From JBEKOF01 sp049513975 (GTDB taxonomy: Bacteria; Verrucomicrobiota; Verrucomicrobiia; Limisphaerales; Palsa-1400): DNA of 64,000 nt. Made by a program: the position numbers and the translations under genes. The notes beneath the pieces were generated by a model. The model ran no database searches. It saw nothing but the letters and a program-made list of their open reading frames with translations, and was not told the DNA's origin. The stretch lies in contig JBEKVM010000007.1 in the NCBI GenBank assembly GCA_049513975.1, forward strand, positions 3,358 through 67,357, written 5' to 3'. Shown here piece after piece: positions 49,355-57,387 of this stretch (position 1 is the first letter of the stretch; each line of letters begins with the position of its first letter).

Positions 49355-50371
49355 TCAGTCCGAAATCGTTGCGGCGGCTTTCGTCGAAACAGCAATCCGG
49401 CGTTGCTCTTTGTCGTTCGCAATGATTCTGACCCTTATGTCCTGCCCGAGCGCCAGGGCGTCTTCAATGTTTCGGACTTGGCTTTCTTGTGTCTCGCTGA
49501 TATGCAGGTACCCGGTGCAACCAGGCTTGAGTTCGACCAAAGCCCAAAGGTTCGAGAGCTTGTAAACGTTGCCGGTGACGATGTCGCCGATCTTGTAATA
49601 CTGGCCGATATTGCTCCATGGATCGGCCGTGAGCTGCTTGATGCCAAGGGCGATGCGCTGGTTGGTCTTGTCGATTTCAAGCACTACCGCCTCAACTTCG
49701 TCGCCCTTGTTGAGGACTTGCGAAGGATGATTAATCTCGCGCGTCCAGGAGATGTTCGAGACATGGATCATGCCGTCGATGCCTTCCTCCAGTTCGATGA
49801 ACGCGCCACAACTCAGAATGTTGCGAATTTTGCCTTTTACTCTGGTGCCGGGTGGATACTTGTCCATGGCCTTTCCAAACGGATTGGCTTCGAGCTGCCG
49901 GAGGCTGAGCGAGATTTTCTGTTGCTCGCGGTTAATATCGAGCACAACAACTTCAACTTCCTGATCGACCTTGAGCAAGTCGGCCGGCTTCACAATGCTC
50001 TTGCTCCATGATAGTTCGGTGACGTGGACCAACCCTTCAAGGCCCGGCTCCAATTCCACGAAAGCGCCGTAGTCAACAAGGTTGACGATTATTCCTTTAA
50101 CCTTCTCGCCGACAGCGTACTTGTTTCCAACGGTTTCCCAAGCATTTGGCAGTAGTTGTTTGAGGCCTGGATTGATCCATCTTTTTTCGCGCTGGATGGC
50201 AAGGATTTTGACTTCGATCTCCTGACCGGCCGAGATTAACTTGGATGCGTACCTAACTCTTCCCCAACTCATATCAGCTAGGCGAAGCAAACCAGTTATC
50301 CCCCTATGAATATGAATGAACGCCCCAAAGTCGGCAACACTAATAACTTTGCCTGATGCGGTAGAACCCAC
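49355..50371 (-). CDS. S1-domain RNA-binding protein (5'-truncated ribosomal S1-like)
   Basis: At least four S1 OB-fold repeats are present, for example KYAVGEKVKGIIVNLVDYGA, YPPGTRVKGKIRNILSCGAF and YYKIGDIVTGNVYKLSNLWA. The GTG at 50371 would start inside a further repeat: S1-like sequence (GPDPFEADPWEEVDTLFPVG) continues upstream in frame to about 50437 with no start codon and then a stop. So the 5' part of an rpsA-like gene, normally about 550 residues with six repeats, is missing. It is AT-richer than its neighbours. It may be a pseudogene or a short expressed S1 paralogue. Confidence 0.75.
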   Translation of the reverse strand: MGSTASGKVISVADFGAFIHIHRGITGLLRLADMSWGRVRYASKLISAGQEIEVKILAIQREKRWINPGLKQLLPNAWETVGNKYAVGEKVKGIIVNLVDYGAFVELEPGLEGLVHVTELSWSKSIVKPADLLKVDQEVEVVVLDINREQQKISLSLRQLEANPFGKAMDKYPPGTRVKGKIRNILSCGAFIELEEGIDGMIHVSNISWTREINHPSQVLNKGDEVEAVVLEIDKTNQRIALGIKQLTADPWSNIGQYYKIGDIVTGNVYKLSNLWALVELKPGCTGYLHISETQESQVRNIEDALALGQDIRVRIIANDKEQRRIAVSTKAAATISD

Positions 50372-50458
50372 GGGAAACAGGGTATCAACTTCCTCCCATG
50401 GGTCCGCCTCAAATGGGTCCGGCCCAAGACGGCGAAACTAAGAGAGAGTTTAAAACTG

Positions 50459-50863
50459 TTGCTGTCAACGGTGTTTCAACTCAGCCGCAATGGAGTGCTG
50501 ACCACTTTGTATTCCTTCACCGGTGGCAGTGACGGCGCAAATCCCGATGCCGGGCTGGTGCAGGGCAGCGACGGCAGTTTCTACGGCACGACTTCCGGGG
50601 GCGGCCAAGGCGGAGCCGGAACCGTTTTCCGGCTAACCATACTGCCGGAGTTTCAGGCCGTGACCATAACCAACAACCTGCTGAGCCTGACTTGGAGCAC
50701 GGAGGCTGGAGGGACGTATCAGTTGCAGTACAATTCCGACTTGAGTTCGAGCAACCGGATCAACCTGACCAATACCGTCACCTCAAACGGAGCGACGCTC
50801 AATACTACGGACTCCATCACGAACGCCCCGCAACGGTTTTGCCGGCTGGTGCTCGCGCCGTGA
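50459..50863 (+). pseudogene. Fragment of a GloVer-repeat ('choice-of-anchor') secreted protein
   Basis: The frame begins abruptly in a GloVer repeat (VFQLSRNGVLTTLYSFTGGS, then GLVQGSDGSFYGTTSGGGQG and GTVFRLT). It ends with a Fn3/discoidin-like tail SLTWSTEAGGTYQLQYNSDL and FCRLVLAP, the usual end of such Verrucomicrobiota proteins. The N-terminal signal and other repeats are absent. It starts only about 20 bp from the truncated end of the divergent S1-like gene, so both genes are cut at one junction. Confidence 0.6.
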
Positions 50864-50938
50864 GGATTCACGCGGCCAAGATTTCATAACTCGGCGCGAG
50901 AAACTGGAGGTGGAAGCTGAGGCGGATACCGTTCATCG

Positions 50939-52966
50939 TCAAATCCCCTCGACGACCTCCACTAACTGCGGGCGCAACGACTTTCCCTTCGTCAACTTGA
51001 TTTCGGTCTGGGGCAAGACCCAAACCGGGCGAGACACTCCCGCCAGTACGGCGAAACCGGTGCGGACTTTGTGCCGCTTGAGTACGCTTTCAATCTCCAC
51101 TGGCAACTTACTTTGAAGCCACTGCCCCCCACCGGCTATGTGATTGAAGGCGGGGTCTTCATAAATCCTCTCGGCGACGGCTTTCTGCAAGTACTCCCGG
51201 CTGAGCGCGACCAGTCCGGCCTCCTTCTTCCCATGCAAACTGTTCACCGGGTAGAGCCAAACACTGAGGTTGGACAAGAGCGCCTCCTCGACCGCCTCGG
51301 TAATCCGATCACGGCCAACCTTCGGATCGGAGGTTGCCTTTCCCACCGGTTTGGCCGGTTTGGCTGGTTGCTGGCAGGCGTTTTCAAAACTGTACACGCG
51401 CACAGGCAGCACGAACGGCTGGCTGGGCGCGCTCCAGAAATAGCAGTTGCCGGGAATTGGCTCGCCCCGGATGAAGCCCAAGATTTCGTCACTGAAATAG
51501 GCGTTGTGGCGCTTGAGCGTTTGCAGGTCGTTCTCGTTGAGCAGGTGCAACACAAAGAAGTTGTCGCCTTGGCTGATGATCTGGTCGGAGATGGAACTGG
51601 GCTGCTGCGTCACCAGCACGCAACCCAACCCGTATTTGCGGCCTTCCTTGACCCAGCGAACGAACACGTTTCGCTCGTCGAGGCTGCGGTCACCAAGCAT
51701 CGTTTGCGCTTCCTCCAGTACCACAAGGCAGCGCACAGTCTGTGCCGCCTCCCGGTCCGTCAGGTGCCGCACGTTGTTCTGGAAGATGCGCCGCAGCAGC
51801 ATCCCGGTGATGGCCAGCCCATCCTCGCTGCCCAGCATTGAGACGTCGGCGATGACCACGCGATTGCGTTTCAGTTCCTCGATGATGTTCTTGCCCAGCG
51901 TCGCGCCCGCTCGGTGCAGCCGCCGGATGGGCGACAGGAGGTTGTTCTTGATCGCTCCCAGGCTGACATCGTCCTTTCGCGGCTTGTAGCGCAGAAGCTT
52001 GGCGATCTGCTGTTCGTCCGCGGCGTATTCGTCCTTCGCCAGCAACTCAACCAACTCCCGCCACGCCTCCCACTTGAGGCTGCGCAGCAGGTTGGCGAAC
52101 ACCATCTCCTGCTTCTCCGCCGGGATGAAAGCCGCCACGATGTCCTGCGGTGGAAAGTCGCCGAAATCTACGTACACCTCCCCTTTGGCGAAGTGCCGGT
52201 GTTCTGGATCAACCCTGCGATTGGTGTAGAGGGAAATCCTGTCGCGAAGCGCGGGCACGTTGACCAGCCCCGGACGACCGTGGGCGTCGGGCAGGGCGTA
52301 CTCTCCTTCGGGATCGAAGATCAGCAGGCCAACATCGGGCGGCGAGGCATAAAGCTGGGACATCAAGTACTTAATGAGATTGCTTTTGCCGTAGCCCGCC
52401 CGCGCAAACACGAAACTGCGCTTGCCTTTCAAACGGCTCACACTGAAGCGAACGGGGACAGTCTTTAACTCACGCTGCCCGTAGACCAGATGCCCGAGCG
52501 GGACGGCCGAGGGATCATCTGCCAGGCCTACGTTGCACAGGAAGGCCAGTGCTGCGTCCGAGGGCACCCGCACCTTTCTGCCCAATGTTGCGAAGGCTCG
52601 CTCTCCGACGGAGAACTTGAACTTGTCTGGGGCTTGGATTTGCACGTGCCCCAGCAATTGCATCTTTAGATTATAGCGGAGCATCTGCCGCATGAGCGGG
52701 CCAGGCACCGCATCCTCCGTCTTGGCGAGATCGACGAGGTAGGCGTCGCCACGATCCGTCGCCAGTTGCCCCGCCGCGTGGTAGCGGCTGACGCGCCCCA
52801 CCAGCGCCTCGCTGGCCGTTAACTCGACGAGCAGAAACTCCCCGAACCCCGGCAGGCCGCGTTCCTGATGCGGCACGACGACCTCGACCTCCAGTTGGTG
52901 CGGCAGGGGCGAGAAGCCCTTTAACAAACCCACCGCCGGGGTTTTCGTGTACAGTTCAGTGCTCAT
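50939..52966 (-). CDS. HerA-type DNA-translocase ATPase (DUF87)
   Basis: The protein is about 675 residues. Start ATG 52966 has GGAGG 9 nt upstream and overlaps the NurA-like stop. The N-terminal beta-barrel (HAS-barrel-like) region is followed by Walker A FARAGYGKSNLIKYL (about 186-200), LLIFDPEGEYALPD, Walker B RCLVVLEEAQTML, and LVTQQPSSIS with an arginine-rich WVKEGRKYGLG segment. HerA hexamers translocate DNA and pair with the NurA nuclease for end resection. In bacteria HerA ATPases are frequent components of anti-phage modules. The C-terminal ~150 residues are not conserved to my eye. Confidence 0.82.
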   Translation of the reverse strand: MSTELYTKTPAVGLLKGFSPLPHQLEVEVVVPHQERGLPGFGEFLLVELTASEALVGRVSRYHAAGQLATDRGDAYLVDLAKTEDAVPGPLMRQMLRYNLKMQLLGHVQIQAPDKFKFSVGERAFATLGRKVRVPSDAALAFLCNVGLADDPSAVPLGHLVYGQRELKTVPVRFSVSRLKGKRSFVFARAGYGKSNLIKYLMSQLYASPPDVGLLIFDPEGEYALPDAHGRPGLVNVPALRDRISLYTNRRVDPEHRHFAKGEVYVDFGDFPPQDIVAAFIPAEKQEMVFANLLRSLKWEAWRELVELLAKDEYAADEQQIAKLLRYKPRKDDVSLGAIKNNLLSPIRRLHRAGATLGKNIIEELKRNRVVIADVSMLGSEDGLAITGMLLRRIFQNNVRHLTDREAAQTVRCLVVLEEAQTMLGDRSLDERNVFVRWVKEGRKYGLGCVLVTQQPSSISDQIISQGDNFFVLHLLNENDLQTLKRHNAYFSDEILGFIRGEPIPGNCYFWSAPSQPFVLPVRVYSFENACQQPAKPAKPVGKATSDPKVGRDRITEAVEEALLSNLSVWLYPVNSLHGKKEAGLVALSREYLQKAVAERIYEDPAFNHIAGGGQWLQSKLPVEIESVLKRHKVRTGFAVLAGVSRPVWVLPQTEIKLTKGKSLRPQLVEVVEGI

Positions 52967-54113
52967 GTTCTTCATCCTCCTCCATCCCCTCAACCAGTTG
53001 CCTGCCCAGCAGTCTCAGTCGCCGCGCCGTCCGGGCCACGGCAGGATCGCGTTCGGCAACCTGTTGCAGCAGCAGGGATTCCAGCATTTCGATCTCCAAG
53101 CCGCCCAGATGGGCGTGTTCGTGAGCTTGAACCAGTGCCTGCGGATAACCCCGCAGGGGAAAACTCGCGTGCGCCGAGTCGGCCAGCAGTGACATGGCTT
53201 CGCCGACGCGCTCTGCCTGCCACTCAGAGATGTCCACGGGCATCAGCGGCACCCCTTCGCCCCGATCCAGCCGGGCAATGTGCAGCCGCCCCATCGCCCG
53301 GCTGCCGATCCAGCGGTACTGCGCGGGCGCAGCTTGGCGCTCCAGTTCGGCGGGCACGGGCAGATAGGCAGGCTCGTCGTTGCTGAAACTCTCGCTCAAC
53401 CCCAGAGCCACCGACAGGTAGCTCAGCACCCTCGACCGCTTTGCCACCCCGACCAGCAGATGGCCGTGCTTGGTGGTCAGCTTCTCGAACTTCTCGCGTA
53501 GCCGCTGAAAGACCGCATCGGTCAGCAGCACGCTGCGCAGCAGGCCGTCGCGGATCAACAGCTTGACCGGCGGCTGGCTGGCGAGCTTGAGGAGCGCCGC
53601 CCATTCCATCAGTTCCCGCAGCATCGAAAGCAACTGGCTTGGTTGAAAGTCCGACCGGGGCAGCAACTCATTCCAATCCAGTTCGAGGTACTTGATGAAG
53701 CGCTGGAGCCGTTCATTGGATCGAAAGAAAAAGCGCAGGATTTCCTCCGGCGTCAGCGACTGCGCGATGAAGTCCTCGAAGTAGATTTCGCCCAGACTAT
53801 CCGCGACCCGCACCACCTGCAACTGCATCGGTTCGAGGCTCAGCTTGTTCTCTCCGCCATCGGTCGCCACCGTGGCCACTACCGACAGACGGGGCGGTGG
53901 GGCGGCACGGATGGTGATCGGCAATGGGTGGAGTCTCGCCAGACGCCTCTGGGTTGTGGACAACTGCGGCCACTCCTGGTTGAGCGCAACGGTGAGACTC
54001 CGCTGGAGCCGATCCAGCCTCTCGGTCGTGAAGTGCATCCGCCGGAATGCTGCCCACGAAACTGGTTTGAGAAAAGGAAAATAGACTCCGTTGTGGGCGG
54101 CGAAAGGGCGCAT
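52956..54113 (-). CDS. NurA-like nuclease partner of HerA
   Basis: The protein is 385 residues from ATG 54113. NurA-type catalytic landmarks are in order: VATDGG (Asp85), LLIRDGLLRSVLL (Asp189) and VGVAKRSR (Lys225), spaced as in the RNase-H-like NurA fold. The 3' end overlaps herA by 11 bp. The usable ATG lies inside the terminal repeat of the 117-bp MITE-like element (54106-54222), which supplied the start and first residues. In the uninserted sequence a TTG upstream would have given LHFGAFAAHNGV. The assignment rests on motifs plus HerA adjacency. Confidence 0.65.
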   Translation of the reverse strand: MRPFAAHNGVYFPFLKPVSWAAFRRMHFTTERLDRLQRSLTVALNQEWPQLSTTQRRLARLHPLPITIRAAPPPRLSVVATVATDGGENKLSLEPMQLQVVRVADSLGEIYFEDFIAQSLTPEEILRFFFRSNERLQRFIKYLELDWNELLPRSDFQPSQLLSMLRELMEWAALLKLASQPPVKLLIRDGLLRSVLLTDAVFQRLREKFEKLTTKHGHLLVGVAKRSRVLSYLSVALGLSESFSNDEPAYLPVPAELERQAAPAQYRWIGSRAMGRLHIARLDRGEGVPLMPVDISEWQAERVGEAMSLLADSAHASFPLRGYPQALVQAHEHAHLGGLEIEMLESLLLQQVAERDPAVARTARRLRLLGRQLVEGMEEDEEHEH

Positions 54114-54222
54114 CTTGATACCACCACCATGCGATTTGCCAATTCCCTCGCCCCACGAAGTGGGGAGAGGGTTAGGGTGAGGGGTTCCATCCATCCAATG
54201 GTGGTTGTATCAAGATGCGCCC
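54106..54222. mobile_element. 117-bp MITE-like element with 9-bp target duplication
   Basis: Terminal inverted repeats 54106-54130 and 54198-54222 match at 24 of 25 positions, beginning GGGCGCATCTTGATACCA. The 9-bp GCGGCGAAA flanks the element exactly on both sides (54097-54105 and 54223-54231). The interior is a REP-like hairpin (54145-54171) with GGGTTAGGGTGAGGGG. It carries no coding capacity, so it is non-autonomous. It is inserted at the 5' end of the NurA-like gene. Confidence 0.8.
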
Positions 54223-54284
54223 GCGGCGAAAGCTCCAAAGTGCAATGATTTGATTTTCCACGGAAGGCGGCGTAGAATTGTTCC

Positions 54285-54653
54285 ATGAAATCCGCCTGCT
54301 GCCTGATTTGTTTGATGGCCGGACTCGTCCTGACGGGTTGCGGCAAGAACGAGAAATCTTCCACCACGACCACCACCGTGACCACGGTCAACAACACCCC
54401 GCCGCCAGCGCCGGCCGGCAATGGTTATCTGGGCACCATGGTCAAGGCGCAGCAATCCGCCGTCAAAACGGTGGATCTGACATCGCTGAACGAGGAGGTC
54501 CAGCTTTTCAACGTCCAGGAAGGACGCCTCCCCAAGGATTTGGATGAGTTGGTGAGCAAACAGTATATCGGCAAGCTGCCCCCCGCGCCCGTTGGCATGA
54601 AACTGGTCTATGATCCGGTGCAGGGCAAGGTGACCACCGCGCCGATTCGATAA
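54285..54653 (+). CDS. Small lipoprotein of unknown function
   Basis: The protein is 122 residues. The signal peptide MKSACCLICLMAGLVLTGC ends in a perfect lipobox (LTGC), followed by a Ser/Thr/Pro-rich linker (TTTTTVTTVNNTPPPAPAG). A short folded part (LNEEVQLFNVQEGRLPKDLD, ELVSKQYIGKLPPAPVGMKL) resembles the C-terminal segment of pseudopilin-like proteins ('EGRLPKDLDELV'). It is convergent with the BatD-like gene 10 bp away. Confidence 0.75.
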   Translation: MKSACCLICLMAGLVLTGCGKNEKSSTTTTTVTTVNNTPPPAPAGNGYLGTMVKAQQSAVKTVDLTSLNEEVQLFNVQEGRLPKDLDELVSKQYIGKLPPAPVGMKLVYDPVQGKVTTAPIR

Positions 54654-54662
54654 ACGCCGCCC

Positions 54663-57185
54663 CTACGGCGCCAGCGCGACTTCATTTTGCGGCACCCAGC
54701 CGCGGCGGTTGGCGGCGTCCGCCACTTCCAGCCAGCCCTTGCTGCGGTCCAGGACCAACAGCTCCGCGCCGTCATGCACCGTGAACACGCTGGCCGCCTT
54801 GTCGTCCGGCCCGAGCCGCACCACCGCTTCGGGCACAATCACGACCGAGGACTGCGCCCCGAAACGGGCGTCCAGCGCCAGGCCCAGGCAGGCCGTCCCG
54901 CACACCCACGCCGCCGCCAGCGTCCAGGCCAGGCCGGTGGTGGATTTTTTCCAGGCGGGCCAAATCTGCCGCGCTGTCAATACTGCAAAAAAAAGGGCGG
55001 CAAAAACCGACGAGAGCAGGGCCCATTCGTTGAGCGTGAAATGCGTGGTCCAGCGCGTCCAGGAAATTCCCGGCAGGGCGGGCGCGCCCACCCCCGGCTG
55101 ATTGCGCGCAAATTGCAGGTTGGCCCGCACATCGGGATCGCGCGGGGTCAGCTCCGCCGCCCGGCGCCAGGCGCAGATGGCGCGCCCAAGCTGGCCCGCC
55201 TTGAACCAGGCATTGCCCAGATTAAAATAAACCGCCGCCGCCACCGGCCCGCTCTGCCCCAGCTTCTCGTAGGCGGCGGCGGCGGGCGCGTATTGGCCTT
55301 CCTCGTAAAATTTGTTGGCCTGGTCGAATTGGTCCGCGGCGGAGTCGGCGCGCGCCGCGGCCGCCGCCGCCAACAGCAGCAACAGGCCGCCGGCGCCCTG
55401 CAACAAATTGTGCCGAACCGGGGCGCTGGCCGGCGGGGTCATCTTTTGCAATTCGCGCAAAGCCGTTTTCACCTTGGGGATGAGGGAGGCCAGTTCCTGC
55501 GCGGTGTGTTCGGGGGTGTAGCGGAACTGGTTGCAGGCATGGAATAATTCCCGCAGCAGCGTTTCGGCCGGTTCGCTCAAGCCCTTGCCGCGCGCCTCTT
55601 CCAGGACGGCCTCGGTGATGGCGGAGGCCGGGAGATCGAGGCGTTCGCCCAATTGCTCCTGCAACAAACGGACCACCGTGCCATAGAATTCCTCGGCCTG
55701 ATTGGCCTTGGCGCGGGCGGAGAGCCCGGTCAGACCTTGTTGCACCAGGCGGCCCACTTCGCGGCGCCGGCGCAGGCGCGGGTTGTTGGCCAGCTTGTCT
55801 TTTTGACGCCGCCAGAGCAGCGCGCAGATCCAGGCCAGCGGCGCGACGGCCTGCCAGGCGAGAAAACCGGGCCGCTGCAACAACGGCGGCCCGGCCAGCG
55901 CCACGGCGCCGAGGCGCACCTTGATGTTGACAATCTCCTGCGCGGGCGGCGGGGTTGCGCCCGGGGTCGCGGGGGCGGCCGCGACCGTGGGCTGCGGCGT
56001 GGCGGCCGTGGGCAGCACATGCAACGGAATGGCCGGATGGGTCAGCGTGTGAAAGGACCCGCTCTCCGGATCAAAATAGCTGAAGACAAACGCCGGGATT
56101 TCCTTCACCCCGACATTTTCCGGCGTGACCACCTGCTCGAAGTACTTCGAGCCTTCAATTTGCAGCGGGTCCGGGCTTTCAAATTTCCTGGCCGGCGGAT
56201 AGGTCTTGAAGTCGCTCCAGCCCGGTTCATCCGTGGTCAGGGACAGGGCATCAAACGAGCCTTTCCCGGTGATGCGGATTTTCAAGGTGATCGGGTCGCC
56301 CACGGCCACGGTGGTGGGACCAGCCTCGAATTGGGCCAGGGAAAATTCGCCCACCGCGCCATGGAAGCCGGCCGGGACATTGTTGGTCGGGATGGGCAGG
56401 ACATGAAATTGCAGCGTGTCGCTTCTGGGATTGGCCGGAGCTGTGCTGAAAGGGTTGCCAAAAAAATCCCTCCGGGTCACCAGGGTCACGCCCCAGGTCG
56501 CGGGACCGAGGGTGAGGTCGCCGGCCTTGGTGGCAGTGACCGGGACGCGGAAGCTCAAAAAACTGTAAATCGTGCCATTGATGTTGACCTGGGGCGCGCG
56601 CTGGGGAACATCCGGCATGGCGCCGATGATGAAAGCGTCGCTGCTCAACTGCGGCTGCTCCACCCGGCTGACCGCCTGGCAATAACACTTGATCTCCAGC
56701 GGGATCACCTGGCCCGCATATATTGTGTTCGTGGGCACGGCCAGTCTGACAAAAGCCCCTTCGAGCTGGGCGGGGGTCGCGGGCAGATTTCCTTTGACGA
56801 CTTTCAAGGTCAGCGGCTTGCTCGCCAAACGCCGGCCGTCCACGGTGGCCTGGATGGCGGGAATGGTGAAATTGCCTTCGCGCGTGGGATGAACGTCCAC
56901 CGAAACAATGGTCTTGACTGTCAGATGCGCGCCGTCGAAGACCGTTTGTTGCTGCGTGCTGGTGCCGCCATATTGCAGGCCCGCCACGGGCGGCGGATTG
57001 AGCTGGCCCTGGAGCGAGCCGTTTTCCACCGTCATGGTCAAGGTGGTGGATTCCCCCAGGCTGATGGTGTCGCGGTCCAGGGCGGCCTCAAATTTCGCCT
57101 GGGCCAGCGCGGCCGCCGCCGCCAGCAGCCAGCCCGCCAGGAAAAGCCCGGCCGCGAAAATCCGGCCCCGGGACCGCTCCCGCAT
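54663..57185 (-). CDS. BatD-BatE-type fusion with C-terminal SH3-like domain
   Basis: The protein is about 840 residues from ATG 57185. After a signal peptide (LFLAGWLLAAAAALAQA), a BatD/oxygen-tolerance region has repeated Ig-like domains (FEAALDRDTISLGESTTLTM, VPVTATKAGDLTLGPATWGV). A membrane helix and soluble segment follow. Then a BatE-like TPR region (FDQANKFYEEGQYAPAAAAY, VYFNLGNAWFKAGQLGRAIC), a second helix, and an SH3-like end (VVRLGPDDKAASVFTVHDGA, RGWVPQNEV). Bat proteins are encoded with MoxR and vWA proteins; here they are not in view. Confidence 0.82.
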   Translation of the reverse strand: MRERSRGRIFAAGLFLAGWLLAAAAALAQAKFEAALDRDTISLGESTTLTMTVENGSLQGQLNPPPVAGLQYGGTSTQQQTVFDGAHLTVKTIVSVDVHPTREGNFTIPAIQATVDGRRLASKPLTLKVVKGNLPATPAQLEGAFVRLAVPTNTIYAGQVIPLEIKCYCQAVSRVEQPQLSSDAFIIGAMPDVPQRAPQVNINGTIYSFLSFRVPVTATKAGDLTLGPATWGVTLVTRRDFFGNPFSTAPANPRSDTLQFHVLPIPTNNVPAGFHGAVGEFSLAQFEAGPTTVAVGDPITLKIRITGKGSFDALSLTTDEPGWSDFKTYPPARKFESPDPLQIEGSKYFEQVVTPENVGVKEIPAFVFSYFDPESGSFHTLTHPAIPLHVLPTAATPQPTVAAAPATPGATPPPAQEIVNIKVRLGAVALAGPPLLQRPGFLAWQAVAPLAWICALLWRRQKDKLANNPRLRRRREVGRLVQQGLTGLSARAKANQAEEFYGTVVRLLQEQLGERLDLPASAITEAVLEEARGKGLSEPAETLLRELFHACNQFRYTPEHTAQELASLIPKVKTALRELQKMTPPASAPVRHNLLQGAGGLLLLLAAAAAARADSAADQFDQANKFYEEGQYAPAAAAYEKLGQSGPVAAAVYFNLGNAWFKAGQLGRAICAWRRAAELTPRDPDVRANLQFARNQPGVGAPALPGISWTRWTTHFTLNEWALLSSVFAALFFAVLTARQIWPAWKKSTTGLAWTLAAAWVCGTACLGLALDARFGAQSSVVIVPEAVVRLGPDDKAASVFTVHDGAELLVLDRSKGWLEVADAANRRGWVPQNEVALAP

Positions 57186-57329
57186 CCTAAGGGCCGGCTC
57201 GCGACGGCATGAGTTTGGTTCCAAACGATTCACAATAACCCAGACAGTCTAATAGTTGCTTCTGTTCAGAGGCAAGAGGGGGCGAAGAGGGAGGATGGCA
57301 AAGACGCACCGTTTCCAACGACGCCTCTT

Positions 57330-57374
57330 CCGAATCCGCAATCCGCAATCTGCCATCCTCCATTCTCCATCCTC
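57330..57374. repeat. AATCCGC heptamer repeat between metG and the BatD-like gene
   Basis: AATCCGCAATCCGCAATCTG followed by CCATCCTCCATTCTCCATCC, giving 7-bp units of two kinds. It is the same heptamer as at the folK 5' end. Confidence 0.65.
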
Positions 57375-57387
57375 GCGTTCCCGGAAG

